A stretch of DNA of 64,000 nucleotides, taken from Pseudeuparius sepicola. Its lineage: Eukaryota; Arthropoda; Insecta; Coleoptera; Anthribidae. A program made the position numbers and the translations under genes. This document shows, in pieces, positions 1 through 8,966 of the stretch; position 1 is the first letter of the stretch; each line of letters starts with the position of its first letter. Below the pieces are notes generated by a model. The model saw nothing but the letters and a program-made list of their open reading frames with translations, had not been told where the DNA came from and ran no database searches. The DNA lies in assembly GCA_963920635.1 (NCBI GenBank), contig OY987298.1, positions 127,667,735 to 127,731,734 of the forward strand, read 5' to 3'.

Positions 1-430
1 TCGTTTTTCGTTATATTTTCAGAGAGTTCTATGGTATACAGAGTGTTTAACTCAGCGCTCTCCAGACTAATTATATTGGTTTCTATGCTTAAGAAACATT
101 CTTGAAAATTAACTGGGGGCGACTATAGTTTATTTTGAAAACTTTACGGCTGTGTTATACAAATTATTCTCTATTTATTATAAAAATAGTTTTTTCTTTA
201 TATTTTCAGAGTTCTATGGTATACAGAGTGTTTGACTGAGCGCTCTCCAGACTAATTATATTGGTTTCTTTGTTTAAGAAACTGGAAAATTAAAGGCTCA
301 GAATGATTTTGTTAGATATTTAATGTGTGGAATGAAACAAGAGAAATAAATTTATGTTTTATATTAAAAAAATATATATATACAATAAACACTAATTTCT
401 AAATATATACACACTTACATCTAATTGGAT
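1..430. repeat. Two diverged 185 bp-period direct repeats, then AT-rich DNA
   Basis: A block containing AGTTCTATGGTATACAGAG and CTCCAGACTAATTATATTGG occurs at about 15-100 and again at about 200-285, giving a period of 185 bp with small differences. The rest, to 430, is AT-rich with TATATA runs and no ORF of note. The repeats may be subterminal to the Polinton or part of its missing left terminal repeat. Confidence 0.6.
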
Positions 431-443
431 AAAATAATGAAAC

Positions 444-1308
444 TTATCTATACATATACGTATAACTAAATATATTTAGGGGAGATTTTTTTTTCATGCG
501 TTCAAGTTTTTCAACTTCATTCATACATGAGGCACGCCCTTCTTTCGCACGATTATAAATGGCTTTTATTTTCAACATCCTCTTTTCACATTCATCCCAC
601 TCCCTTTGCATTCGATTCATCACACATTCAAACCTTCTCTTTTTTTCGTTTGCGTTTGAAATGCCCCCATCTGCCAACTCTCTCATATTCATAAATACTT
701 CACTCACACTTTGATGCTGCTCGTTCACAAATCTCCCCTTTTCATTTAGCATTGTCAAATTCTTTCCCCCACGCGTTGTCTGTGACTCCTGGGAGGGTCG
801 CTTCGCTACCAAATCGTCTGCCTCGTCGCTTAACCTCTTGCATGACGACCGCGATGAAGCCCTGGAGCCCCCACACCGGCTTTGATTATCTATCTGTGAG
901 GAAGAAACCTTATTTGAAAATAGCGAATTTTATAAATGTTAGCTTACCTTTGACGATGCTGCCGGTGATGGAAGACGTCCAACTTCAAAATCGGAACCAT
1001 AATCATCAAGAGCCATGTCGCAGAGTTGCTGGTTGGTGAGCCCTGCGATGAATGGGTCCTCCAGCAGACTCAACACGCTTGAGTTGAGATTGGGCAGCTA
1101 TGAAAGGAAAACATTATATGGGAAAATACTGATTAATGCAAACTTACAGGTTCGGGGCAAATTGACGCCACAGCGTTGACCGTCTCGTCGGCACTCCGAG
1201 TTGGCTACAAGTAAATGGGTTCAATGAGAATCGAATGAGAAATTAAATTAAAAAACTTACAGCTACCAAACGGCAATCACTTAGAATTTTAATTTTTGAT
1301 GATTCCAT
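444..1308 (-). CDS. Four-exon gene of unknown function with very short introns
   Basis: On the minus strand, exons 1308-1261, 1204-1148, 1097-948 and 893-444 join in one frame to give 234 codons. All three introns (56, 50 and 54 bp) are phase 0, with GTAAG-type donors and TAG or CAG acceptors preceded by pyrimidines. The start is the first ATG of exon 1, about 370 bp divergent from the gene at 1682. The last exon encodes a charged, probably helical or coiled-coil tail rich in Glu, Lys, Met and Arg, after a Ser/Arg-rich linker that could be a nuclear signal. I recognise no family. It lies inside the presumed Polinton, whose genes are usually intronless, so it could be captured cargo or, if the left end is misjudged, a host gene. 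The exon structure is seen directly; expression is inferred. Confidence 0.65.
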
Positions 1309-1325
1309 ACTGTTCAAAGCGACGA

Positions 1326-1417
1326 AGCACAGGTGAACTGAGTAAAAGCGGTTCGGAACACGGGTGAACTGAGTAAAAGCGGCTCGGAACACGACTGTGA
1401 AACACGGGTGAACTGAA
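1326..1417. repeat. 31 bp tandem repeat upstream of the spliced gene
   Basis: The unit containing GTGAACTGAGTAAAAGCGG followed by TTCGGAACACGG or a near copy begins at 1333 and 1364, with a third partial copy near 1402-1417. It lies just upstream of the minus-strand start at 1308, so it could hold repeated regulatory sites. No TATA box is evident for that gene. Confidence 0.6.
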
Positions 1418-1614
1418 GAGGAAACGCGCCACGCATCGTGTGTATATCGGAACAGTGTTGCCAGTTTGGTAGATTTTTCCTGAACGTTAGGGAGACCCGC
1501 CCACCGGAGGCAACGTTGTCAGATTACCGAAAGTCCCCACCAACCCCGCCCCATCAGTGCCCTCCTACATGGTACCGCCCACATCCCTTCTTTCCGCATA
1601 GTAAGAAGTATTGG

Positions 1615-1646
1615 AATATAAGAGTCATATCTTTGCTTTCAGTGAT
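1615..1646 (+). promoter_or_regulatory. TATA box and initiator for the 1682 gene
   Basis: AATATAAG at 1615-1622 is followed by TTTCAGTGA (initiator core TCAGT) about 25 bp downstream. This is the arthropod TATA plus Inr arrangement. The ATG follows about 40 bp after the predicted start site. Confidence 0.55.
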
Positions 1647-1681
1647 AGTTTCTACAAATCTTTAGTTTTCTGCAAATCGTA

Positions 1682-2209
1682 ATGTCTAACATCAGGTATA
1701 TCATCGACGCTGATGGCTTTCAAGTTAGTGGAAAGTTCGTTATAAAAGAAATGTCGATATACGATATGAAATCGAGGGAAGTGACATCCAGGTATTATCG
1801 TGTGGGAAACTACCGCAGCCTATCTTCTAAGGATGCATGCACTGCTCGTTGGTTAACGATGAACTTGCACGGCTTGAAGTTTGAAGATTGTGCAACGGAT
1901 GAAGCCCAGGAAAGTGCGTTAGAAGAGATTCGGCGTCTGGGGGAGTCCGCTGGCGATGAACTTATAGCTTACAAGGGAGGACAAGTTGAAAGGAATCTGC
2001 TGCAGGCCGCGGGGTATGCCCATTTATCTTACAATATCGAGGATCTAGGCTGCCCCAAGTTCGACGTCCTTGTTCGGAAGCAGCAGAGGTTCTACGAGCG
2101 AGTGCGTGCAAACCAATGTGAGCGACACATCACGAGGCCTGGAAAAGCATTTCACTGCCCGAGGGTAGAACTAATGTTTTTTTCTGAATTTATAAGACGA
2201 TGTAAATAA
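1682..2209 (+). CDS. Possible DEDDh / RNase H-fold nuclease of Polinton elements
   Basis: Intact 175-residue ORF. Near its N-terminus it has the segment IIDADGFQ followed about 12 residues later by FVIKEMSI. Further on come acidic residues in IEDLGCPKFD and a late His in CERHITRPGKAFHC. Small ORFs of this look occur in insect Polinton-like elements, and the acidic-plus-His layout would fit a divergent DEDDh exonuclease, but I cannot confirm the fold from sequence alone. It has its own TATA/Inr promoter, an AATAAA about 20 bp after the stop, and lies upstream of and co-directional with the polymerase, which would suit a role in element replication. The alternative is simply an unknown conserved Polinton protein. 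Confidence 0.5.
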   Translation: MSNIRYIIDADGFQVSGKFVIKEMSIYDMKSREVTSRYYRVGNYRSLSSKDACTARWLTMNLHGLKFEDCATDEAQESALEEIRRLGESAGDELIAYKGGQVERNLLQAAGYAHLSYNIEDLGCPKFDVLVRKQQRFYERVRANQCERHITRPGKAFHCPRVELMFFSEFIRRCK

Positions 2210-2519
2210 TTTAGTTTTTGTGAAAATGTAAATAAAAATGTAAAGTTATTATGCTGTTTCATTTCCAGCAGAAAAGAATGATTATGAAAAAAAGTCAATT
2301 TAAAAACTTTCCCGCTGCAGGAAAGACGTGCTTCGTGAAATTAATGTTTGTAGAAAATGGTAAAATGTTAAAATAAAAAAGGGAGCAAAAAAAAACCTTT
2401 TCTCAGATCCTGTTTTCATACTAAAATTTTGGAGAGGGGACCATCCTTCGACGCTCTTACCCTATATAGGTAGGAACTCTGCCTATTTCTAGCACACTGC
2501 TCTACTCATTGCTTCGAAG
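2210..2519 (+). promoter_or_regulatory. Intergenic region with 3' signals and polymerase promoter
   Basis: AATAAA-like polyadenylation signals near 2231 and 2373 serve the upstream gene. CTATATAGG at 2462-2470 is a TATA box about 50 bp before the polymerase ATG at 2520, leaving room for a start site about 30 bp downstream. No other feature is visible here. Confidence 0.5.
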
Positions 2520-3191
2520 ATGATCGATGGTAATGAAATAGCTACAGAGAGCGACAAAACTGTAAAGGCATATGAGAAGGTGTTTAACATACTTAATGAA
2601 AGTGACAGACCTACACTTCCACAAGTATTACAACGTTGGCAGCAAAAGTTGCAATTGTCGGTGAGACAGCATTCCTCAGCACTCCGATGTCATTTTCACC
2701 AAGGCACTTTGTCAAAGTTGCATGCCAATCTGCAACATCTCAAAAGACTTCAATTATACTTCAAAACATTATGCAAAACTGGATCTGGTAAGCAACACCT
2801 CAATAGAAGTCATCGAGTCAAATGGGTGGACGTTCAAGCAGCGTTCCAGAGTCGCCTTCGCACAGGTGTTATAGTAAATATGAGGCACATCGATTTATTC
2901 CAGTTTTTTGACGATGCATTTATTCTTTTTAAGAGTCGCATAACTAGAACTTTAAATGCTTTTCACATTGTTAAGGTAAATGCGGTTTTTAATGGTGAAT
3001 TTGTTAAAAGGTCTCAAGATACAGTCATAAGTGACAACAAATGCTTCAACACAAAAAATGCTATAATTGACCAGGGGAGTGATTTAAAGTTGTGGTTTAC
3101 AGATAATATAAAGGATAGGATTATAAAGAAGCTTGAAGATTTTCATGACAATGGATCGGGGTGGGCGTTACGCAAAATTTCATCAGTATAA
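2520..3191 (+). CDS. DNA polymerase B segment 1: N-terminal region
   Basis: 223 codons starting at the promoter-proximal ATG. The second half, with alternating aromatic and charged residues and ending in GSGWALRK, matches the general layout of the N-terminal region of Polinton polymerases before the exonuclease domain. The frame is lost near 3175, where the following segment continues the protein in another frame. Confidence 0.6.
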   Translation: MIDGNEIATESDKTVKAYEKVFNILNESDRPTLPQVLQRWQQKLQLSVRQHSSALRCHFHQGTLSKLHANLQHLKRLQLYFKTLCKTGSGKQHLNRSHRVKWVDVQAAFQSRLRTGVIVNMRHIDLFQFFDDAFILFKSRITRTLNAFHIVKVNAVFNGEFVKRSQDTVISDNKCFNTKNAIIDQGSDLKLWFTDNIKDRIIKKLEDFHDNGSGWALRKISSV

Positions 3192-4474
3192 ATAAAGTTG
3201 AGATAGGAAACGGTGCTTCATATCTGCCACTCCCCGTTGAAATTTCCAAAAAACAAGCATGTGTCAATGTAAAAAATAGTGATGAAGCATGCTTCTTTTG
3301 GAGTGTTATTGCCGCTCTTTACCCCTCTCAAAAGCATATTGATCGGGTTAATTCATATCCTCACTACAGGCTGAAATTTAAATTAGATGATATAGACCTA
3401 CCAATGCAATTATCTCAAATATCGAAATTCGAAAAATTAAATGAAATTTCTATAAATGTGTATATTTTGGAGTTGGTAAGTGAGACTCCACGTCAATTTA
3501 TCACCTCTCCAGCTCGACTAACTAAAAATAAAATGGATAGACATGTGAATTTACTTCTAATTCAAAGTCATTATTTTTTGAAAACTAGCGACTTTGAAGC
3601 ACCGTCTGTCGACGATGCGCACGTTGATATAAAATACCATTATTGTTGGATTAAAGATTTATCTAGACTGATTTCGAAACAGTCTAGTAAACATAACGGT
3701 AGAAAATTTATATGCGAGAGATGTTTAAATTACTTTTCATCGCAAGATAAGTTAGAAGAGCATACAGTTTATTGCGAGCAAATAAATAATTGTAAAATCG
3801 AGTTTCCCAAAGAGAAGTTTATCGAATTTAAAAATTTTGTTAATAAAGAACGCACCCCATTCACCCTGTATGCTGACTTTGAAGCAATGCTAAAATCCTG
3901 CGGAGATTCTGATGCTAGCCTAAAAACTGTTAAATATCAAAGACACGAAGCATTCAGTGCCGGTTATTATTTCAAGTGCTCTTTTGACAACTCGCTCTCT
4001 TTCTACAAAGCTTATCGCGGGGGAGACTGTATGATATGGTTTGCCAATCAAATAGAGGAAATTGCTAAGTTTATATCATCCAAATTGAATCTTGTTGAAC
4101 CTATGGATGAAGCTATAAGTCTTAAAGATGCCACCCCTAATTGTCACATTTGCGAGAAAAAATTCAATGTTAACGACATAATTGTACGTGACCACTGTCA
4201 CCTGTCATCGATGTTTCGAGGTTATGCACATCAAGCGTGCAACTTAAATTATAAAAACTCGTTTGTAGTTCCCATCATTTTCCACAATCTTAGTGGGTAT
4301 GACAGCCACTTTATAATACGAGAACTTGCCAAACGGAATCATGTCAACCTACTTCCTGTTAATAATGAAAAATATATAAGCTTTACAGTATTCGATAATG
4401 AAACAAATATTAAATTTCGGTTCATCGATTCTTTCAAGTTCTTGGCCTTTCCTCTCGACAAACTCGCATCATGA
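3161..4474 (+). CDS. DNA polymerase B segment 2: zinc fingers and 3'-5' exonuclease
   Basis: Open frame that takes over from segment 1; its nominal GTG start is not a real start. It contains [12 protein letters not shown], a CERC...H...C zinc-finger-like module near 3714-3780, the exonuclease Exo I motif ADFEA, a CHIC/DHCH metal-binding module resembling recombination endonuclease VII, and Exo II (GYDSHF). It ends prematurely at the second break, just after the segment [10 protein letters not shown]. Confidence 0.8.
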   Translation: MGVTQNFISINKVEIGNGASYLPLPVEISKKQACVNVKNSDEACFFWSVIAALYPSQKHIDRVNSYPHYRLKFKLDDIDLPMQLSQISKFEKLNEISINVYILELVSETPRQFITSPARLTKNKMDRHVNLLLIQSHYFLKTSDFEAPSVDDAHVDIKYHYCWIKDLSRLISKQSSKHNGRKFICERCLNYFSSQDKLEEHTVYCEQINNCKIEFPKEKFIEFKNFVNKERTPFTLYADFEAMLKSCGDSDASLKTVKYQRHEAFSAGYYFKCSFDNSLSFYKAYRGGDCMIWFANQIEEIAKFISSKLNLVEPMDEAISLKDATPNCHICEKKFNVNDIIVRDHCHLSSMFRGYAHQACNLNYKNSFVVPIIFHNLSGYDSHFIIRELAKRNHVNLLPVNNEKYISFTVFDNETNIKFRFIDSFKFLAFPLDKLAS

Positions 4475-5309
4475 ATTTCGATTGTCTTCCGAAAATTTTG
4501 ACTTGTTAACTAGGAAAGGGGTTTTTTGTTATGATTATATCGATTCTCTGGAAAAATTGGAAGAAACCGCATTACCATCGATTCAACATTTTTATAACAA
4601 ATTAAATGACACTAATATTAACGAGAAGGATTACGGACATGCGCAATTTGGTGTAAAAACCTTGGGTGAGTATTTAGATCTGTACTTAAAGACTGACGTG
4701 CTCTTGCTCACAGATATATTTGAACACTTTAGAACGACTTGTCTTCAAAATTACGGTTTAGATCCTGCCTGGTACTATACTTTGCCTGGATTCAGTTGGG
4801 ATTGCATGCTTCGATATACGAAATGTAAATTAGAAACCTTCCAAGATAGTGACATCTTAATGTTTTTCGAGAGGGCAATTCGAGGTGGGGTAAGCCAGGT
4901 AAGCCACCGCTTTTCTCAGGCCAACAACAAATATATGGCAAACTATGATGCTAGTATGCCATCAAAATATATTCTTTATGCGGACGTTAACAACCTTTAT
5001 GGCTGGGCAATGTGTGAACCCCTTCCTTACGGAGGATTTGAGTGGGCCTCCAACGATACTGACGTCACCAAGGTTGCTGACAATGCCGATGAAGGATATA
5101 TTTTAGAAGTGGATTTGTCGTATCCCGATCATCTTCATGACCATCATAAAGATCTTCCTTTCGCACCTGAACATCGTAAACCTCCAGGTTCCAAAATAAA
5201 AAAGCTCATGACCACTCTCGATGATAAGAAGAATTATGTGATTCATTATAGAGCGCTTAAGCAAGCTTTACAACATGGTTTAATTCTGAAAAAATTCACA
5301 AAGTTTTGA
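4398..5309 (+). CDS. DNA polymerase B segment 3: Exo III and palm motif A
   Basis: Only the part after about 4475 is genuine coding sequence; the first roughly 25 codons are out-of-frame overlap with segment 2. It holds [16 protein letters not shown], Exo III ([13 protein letters not shown]), GFSWDCML, and polymerase motif A ([12 protein letters not shown]). It ends at a stop generated by the third break near an A-run. Confidence 0.8.
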   Translation: MKQILNFGSSILSSSWPFLSTNSHHEFRLSSENFDLLTRKGVFCYDYIDSLEKLEETALPSIQHFYNKLNDTNINEKDYGHAQFGVKTLGEYLDLYLKTDVLLLTDIFEHFRTTCLQNYGLDPAWYYTLPGFSWDCMLRYTKCKLETFQDSDILMFFERAIRGGVSQVSHRFSQANNKYMANYDASMPSKYILYADVNNLYGWAMCEPLPYGGFEWASNDTDVTKVADNADEGYILEVDLSYPDHLHDHHKDLPFAPEHRKPPGSKIKKLMTTLDDKKNYVIHYRALKQALQHGLILKKFTKF

Positions 5310-6196
5310 AATTTAAGCAGTCTACCTGGTTAGCTCCCTATATACAACTCAATACCCACTTAAGAACTGTGACAACATTAGATTTTGAAAAAAATATAAT
5401 GAAACTAATGAATAATGCAATCTACGGCAAAACAATGCAAAATGTTAGAAAACATAGGATTGTGAGATTATTAAGGACGTGGGAGGGTAGATACGGCGCC
5501 AAAAATTTAATTTCTAGCCCTCGTTTTAGACATAGGATAATTTTTGAAGAGAATTTAATAAGTGTCGAATTAAATAAGACAAATATTATGTTTGATAAAC
5601 CTCTGTACGTTGGGATGTCTATTCTGGACATATCAAAAACCTGTGTTTACGAATTTCACTATGACTTTATGTTGAAAACATTTTCACCAACTAACTGCTT
5701 ATTATTATATACTGATACTGATAGTTTAGTTTACGAAATCCGCTGTGAGGACATGTTCGAGGATGTAATTAAGAATCATATTCATCGGTTTGACACTAGT
5801 GACTATCCTGCAGATAATCAATATGGAATTCCGCTTGTAAATAAGAAGGTGCCAGGACTGATGAAGGACGAATTAAATGGTCGTATTTTAACACATTTTG
5901 TTGGACTTAGATCTAAAATGTATACTTATAAGGTTCAAGGAAAAAATTTGTGTGTTAAAAAATCCAAAGGTGTTAGAGGTAGTGTTGTAGCGAAGCAGAT
6001 AACGTATCAAGATTATTTCGATTGTTTATTCGATAAGACAGAGAAAATTGTAAATCAACGATCTATACGATCGTTTTCTCATAACGTCTTTAGCATAAGT
6101 CAATCTAAGATTGGTTTAAATCCATTTGACGATAAGCGATATTTAGTTGATAGTGTTTCAACCCTTCCTTGGGGTCATAAAGATGTACGTGGATGA
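5306..6196 (+). CDS. DNA polymerase B segment 4: motifs B and C and C-terminus
   Basis: Starts just after the third break, so its ATG is not the real start. It carries motif B (KLMNNAIYGKT), motif C (YTDTDSLVY) with both catalytic aspartates, and KSKGVRG near the C-terminus. The stop at 6194-6196 is followed at once by AATAAA. The end GHKDVRG and the length suit a full C-terminus. Confidence 0.85.
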   Translation: MKFKQSTWLAPYIQLNTHLRTVTTLDFEKNIMKLMNNAIYGKTMQNVRKHRIVRLLRTWEGRYGAKNLISSPRFRHRIIFEENLISVELNKTNIMFDKPLYVGMSILDISKTCVYEFHYDFMLKTFSPTNCLLLYTDTDSLVYEIRCEDMFEDVIKNHIHRFDTSDYPADNQYGIPLVNKKVPGLMKDELNGRILTHFVGLRSKMYTYKVQGKNLCVKKSKGVRGSVVAKQITYQDYFDCLFDKTEKIVNQRSIRSFSHNVFSISQSKIGLNPFDDKRYLVDSVSTLPWGHKDVRG

Positions 6197-6270
6197 ATAA
6201 AAAATATATTTTACAAATAGTGTTTCATTCTCTTGTAGCCCCCCACCCCTGACGTCCCACCGCCCAGTTT

Positions 6271-6309
6271 GTATATATAACCGAGACATCGAGCTCATTC
6301 TGCAGTCTG
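6271..6309 (+). promoter_or_regulatory. TATA box and initiator for the CHHC zinc-finger gene
   Basis: GTATATATAA at 6271-6280, with TGCAGTCTG about 30 bp downstream as a plausible initiator. The ATG follows at 6338. Confidence 0.5.
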
Positions 6310-6337
6310 AAAACTTGTAACAAGAGTTCGCAGCAAC

Positions 6338-6550
6338 ATGTACAACCAGACCATTCAGATCGAATCAGACATGGTGCCCTGCCCCTACATTGCCAGCCAC
6401 ATGGTACGGAGAAGTCGACTGCAGAATCATCTGGTGAAGTGTCGGCGACAGTTGGGACATGTGCCTGAAATCAATTGGGAAGAGTATTACCGACATATCA
6501 ACAATCAGCCGTCGATGATCATAAGAAATCCCAGGATTGGCCCGGAATAA
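6338..6550 (+). CDS. Small CHHC zinc-finger protein (U11-48K/GTSF1-type finger)
   Basis: 70-residue ORF with its own TATA promoter. Residues about 14-34 read CPY, then H seven residues after the Cys, then HLVKC. This is the CHHC pattern of U11-48K-like fingers, which are known in GTSF1/Asterix (piRNA-guided silencing), TRM13 and U11-48K and bind RNA. One finger is present; GTSF1 proteins usually have two. The rest is basic then neutral, with no other domain. It lies between the polymerase and the convergent minus-strand block, and its stop is followed by several AATAAA signals. A role in RNA binding or in interfering with host small-RNA silencing is speculation. Confidence 0.65.
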   Translation: MYNQTIQIESDMVPCPYIASHMVRRSRLQNHLVKCRRQLGHVPEINWEEYYRHINNQPSMIIRNPRIGPE

Positions 6551-6606
6551 AAATGTTGTAAAATAAAAATATTGTAAAATAAAAGTCATATTTTTTAATC
6601 AGTGCT
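6541..6606. terminator. Convergent polyadenylation region
   Basis: Repeated AATAAAA words on the plus strand (6547-6592) end the CHHC gene. The minus-strand gene ending at 6607 runs toward it, with TTTATT (AATAAA on the minus strand) at 6604-6609. Plus- and minus-strand gene blocks of the Polinton converge here. Confidence 0.5.
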
Positions 6607-7239
6607 TTATTCCAACCTTCTTCTATACAAGTCTGCTAACAAAAATTGATTATAATAAGAGTACAGTTCAAAAATGCAATATGTTTCCATGCTACATACC
6701 GCATTGCACATTAAAAATACAATTTCCATTACATTTATGGCATAGTTACTACGTACTAATAATTCATTGACCTTATCTAAAAAATTAAGGTAAAAATCAT
6801 ACAATTCAAAATTAATCAAAAAGCTCATCCTTAAAGTCACATATGGTGCGATATTTAGTAGCTCGAAAACCTCTGCTATGGAAAACCATTGGCTAACACC
6901 ATATTTTGCAAGCAACACTCGTTGATTTCCATCTGCAGTCAACATGGTTCTTAACAATATATCGTCAAATCTGATGAACATCGGGGTACCCAGGTTGTTG
7001 GTAAAGTTGTTTAAATTATTCACTAATTCTTTCCACTCCAAATAGTCCAGCGAAATCACATTTCGTCGCACTGTTGATCGGATATTAACTTGGGGTTTGA
7101 AATATCTCATAATGCTCAAACCATTATTAATAATATATGTAGGTAATGTGAAGCATGATGATAGAAGCAGAGAATCTTCGCTTACATTGTTTACTTCTTC
7201 ATGGTCACTACCATCGGTTTCATAGCCGCTGTCAACCAT
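6607..7239 (-). CDS. Unknown Polinton protein with acidic N-terminus
   Basis: The minus-strand frame is open from 7302, but the best start is the ATG at 7239, giving 210 residues beginning MVDSGYETDGSDHEE. The upstream codons overlap the integrase end and look non-coding. The protein has an acidic, Ser-rich head (about residues 1-25), then a hydrophobic, Leu/Phe/Tyr-rich and probably all-helical body without metal-binding or catalytic motifs. I do not recognise a family. Its position between the integrase and the convergent terminator, and the lack of damage, suggest a functional accessory protein. A helical bundle such as a Bcl-2-like fold is conceivable but unsupported by any motif I can see. 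Confidence 0.6.
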   Translation of the reverse strand: MVDSGYETDGSDHEEVNNVSEDSLLLSSCFTLPTYIINNGLSIMRYFKPQVNIRSTVRRNVISLDYLEWKELVNNLNNFTNNLGTPMFIRFDDILLRTMLTADGNQRVLLAKYGVSQWFSIAEVFELLNIAPYVTLRMSFLINFELYDFYLNFLDKVNELLVRSNYAINVMEIVFLMCNAVCSMETYCIFELYSYYNQFLLADLYRRRLE

Positions 7240-7255
7240 CTTAACACTTGAAGCT

Positions 7256-8182
7256 CTACACGACGTTTGACTCAGAGATCCACGAGTCATGGTCTTTATC
7301 AAAGCCCAACCATCGTACTAGCACCTTCCCCCTCTTTCTACGAAGAATCTTTTCAACCAGGTAGACATCGGGATGTTCAGTTTTTTGCAATTCTTCGCGG
7401 TAAAACCCGCCCTTTATAGGACTTCCATTTAAATCCTCTAGAAGATATGTAGGCGGGTTGGTAATTTGTACTTTGCTTATTTTAAACAATTCTGTACTCC
7501 AACTAGGCATATATCCTTTGGCAAATACGTGTTTCACTTTACTTATTCTCACAATATCTCCAACCTTCAATTTACTACCTCTGAAAATCTTCACGTGACT
7601 ATACACTTTTTTAAGCAGATATTGTTCGTTACTTTTATTAACTTGGTTGGGTTTCATCTGAATCACTCTATGCTTTCTGTTATTATACTCGGCAACTAGC
7701 GTAGGCAAATAATCATCCCATTTAAATTTACCATTTAGACTAAAATACTTAAATAATCGCTCTTTTAGAGTTCGTAATACTCTCTCGGCCATGGCGGCTT
7801 TCGTGATGCTAAAAGTGCTGTAATGACTAATTTTGAATTTTCGCATCAAATTTTGAAATCTAGAGTTATAAAACTCTTTGCCCTGATCAGTTTGAAGGTT
7901 GCGAGGCTTTCGAGTTCCCGATAGGATATCAGCAAAGGCGTTGGTAACATCTTCGGCAGACTTGGATTTGAGCGGTCTGCACCAAACAAATTTAGAGAAG
8001 CAATCGATTACAACCAGTATGAATTTGAAGCCATTATTGTGACTAGCATACTGATCTAACTGCGCGAGATCAGCTTGCCACAAATCGTCTAAACCTTTAA
8101 TGATAGTTCGACGACGTGGATAATTTTTTCGCGCTGGTTTATGTAATTCCTTAACTACTTGAATTTTTTCTTTACTATGCAT
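7256..8182 (-). CDS. Retroviral-type integrase with C-terminal chromodomain
   Basis: 308 residues. The rve core shows the catalytic acidic residues: D38 (WQADLAQL), D99 (LQTDQGKEF) and E133 (AAMAERVLRTLKE). The core is followed by an SH3-like basic region (KVGDIVRISK) and a chromodomain at about 272-308 (VEKILRRKRGKVLVRWLGF, then SWISESNV). Integrases of this type insert Polintons and make 6 bp target duplications; chromodomains bind methylated histone tails and bias targeting. No HHCC zinc domain precedes the core in this ORF. The ORF is intact, downstream of the two fibre-like genes and co-directional, with only 2 bp between its start and the end of the gene at 8185. The ATG is the first in frame. 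Confidence 0.9.
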   Translation of the reverse strand: MHSKEKIQVVKELHKPARKNYPRRRTIIKGLDDLWQADLAQLDQYASHNNGFKFILVVIDCFSKFVWCRPLKSKSAEDVTNAFADILSGTRKPRNLQTDQGKEFYNSRFQNLMRKFKISHYSTFSITKAAMAERVLRTLKERLFKYFSLNGKFKWDDYLPTLVAEYNNRKHRVIQMKPNQVNKSNEQYLLKKVYSHVKIFRGSKLKVGDIVRISKVKHVFAKGYMPSWSTELFKISKVQITNPPTYLLEDLNGSPIKGGFYREELQKTEHPDVYLVEKILRRKRGKVLVRWLGFDKDHDSWISESNVV

Positions 8183-8184
8183 GA

Positions 8185-8583
8185 CTATGCTCCACCCTCA
8201 AGGATCTCTGCAAGTCTGAGAGATAGTAAGGATTGCATGCTCTTACCAGTTATTTTTAAATAATAATCTTCCATAGTTTTAACCAACTCTCTCAATTCAT
8301 CGATCTTATCTTGGAAATTGTCTATCATTGTGTTGCGAATATGAAGATCGCATTCATCAGAATGCTGTTTAAGATTTGTGTAAAAATATTGTAATGTATG
8401 AATGACCCCCTCATCGACATATTGTTTTGTGCTGGCATCGCTTTCATCGATCGGGTGATTAACGTTGCTCAGTCTGCGGTTGCTACAATCATAGTTTCCT
8501 TCTAGAGTCAAATTTAATGTGTAAACAGGTGGGCAAGACCTGCTCCTTGATTTCGAGGCACGTCCGAACTTGTTTAAGGACAT
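8185..8583 (-). CDS. Fibre-like protein A with YVD-type N-terminal motif
   Basis: 132 residues starting MSLNKFGR. After a Ser/Arg-rich stretch comes RRLSNVNHPIDESDA, then TKQYVDE, a motif common in the N-terminal attachment part of phage and viral tail-fibre or spike proteins. The C-terminal half is helical with heptad-like spacing (coiled coil). The gene at 8591 is a paralogue with the same order. A trimeric spike or fibre on the virion is a reasonable inference; no receptor-binding head is present. Promoter elements are weak: CCCTATAGATC lies about 20 bp upstream. Confidence 0.6.
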   Translation of the reverse strand: MSLNKFGRASKSRSRSCPPVYTLNLTLEGNYDCSNRRLSNVNHPIDESDASTKQYVDEGVIHTLQYFYTNLKQHSDECDLHIRNTMIDNFQDKIDELRELVKTMEDYYLKITGKSMQSLLSLRLAEILEGGA

Positions 8584-8590
8584 CTTTTAA

Positions 8591-8953
8591 CTAACTTGAA
8601 TGATCTATAGGGACAAATCTGTCTAATAATTTGGGATTTGGCCCGGACTGTTCACCAACCATTTTTAAATAACATTCTTCAACAATTTTAACAAATTTTC
8701 TTATTTCATCGATCTCTTTCTCCAAAGCGTCTTTCACGCTACTCTCAATATTAACATCATGTTGTTCGAGAGTGACGTTAAAAGTTTTGAATGCCTCATT
8801 CATTTGTTTGTCAACATATTGCTTTGTCACAACATCATTGCTGCTAATCGGATAATTAACGTTGCACAGTCTGCGGGTTTTCAAATCATAATCCCCGTCA
8901 TTCAACGAGTAAGGAATAGTCCTTGAAACACGTCCGAACTTGTTTAAAGGCAT
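8591..8953 (-). CDS. Fibre-like protein B, paralogue of the 8185-8583 protein
   Basis: 120 residues starting MPLNKFGRVSR. It shares with its neighbour the sequence RRLCNVNYPISSNDVV, then TKQYVDK, and a helical tail of similar length with an acidic patch and a Tyr-Leu-Lys block. Only 7 bp separate the two genes, so they look like an old tandem duplication that has diverged strongly outside the motif. TATTTATAAG immediately upstream could act as a TATA element. Function is inferred from the motif only: probably fibre or spike, possibly forming hetero-oligomers with protein A. Confidence 0.6.
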   Translation of the reverse strand: MPLNKFGRVSRTIPYSLNDGDYDLKTRRLCNVNYPISSNDVVTKQYVDKQMNEAFKTFNVTLEQHDVNIESSVKDALEKEIDEIRKFVKIVEECYLKMVGEQSGPNPKLLDRFVPIDHSS

Positions 8954-8966
8954 CTTATAAATAACG

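Larger units (their letters stand above)
2520..6196 (+). pseudogene. Protein-primed-type DNA polymerase B (Polinton pPolB), broken by three frame changes
   Basis: The polymerase would replicate the element. Its parts appear in order but in alternating frames: N-terminal region 2520-about 3175, exonuclease half about 3175-4470, palm first half about 4475-5290, and C-terminal palm about 5290-6196. Signatures seen are Exo I (ADFEA, about 3876), a CHIC plus DHCH endonuclease-VII-like zinc motif (about 4142-4245), Exo II (NLSGYDSHF, about 4289), Exo III (KTDVLLLTD, about 4690), motif A (ADVNNLYG, about 4981), motif B (NNAIYGKT, about 5410) and motif C (DTDS, about 5713). All catalytic motifs are intact; only the reading frame is broken. 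The third break fits loss of one base in an A-run at about 5289-5294. The second also seems to have lost a short stretch. Decay or assembly error are both possible. Confidence 0.85.

Noticed and set aside
752..1039. 95-codon plus-strand ORF
   Set aside because: Antisense to exons 3 and 4 of the spliced gene and crosses an intron with consensus splice sites.
1438..1665. 75-codon plus-strand ORF upstream of the 1682 gene
   Set aside because: Covers the predicted promoter, Pro/Arg-rich by composition, no motif.
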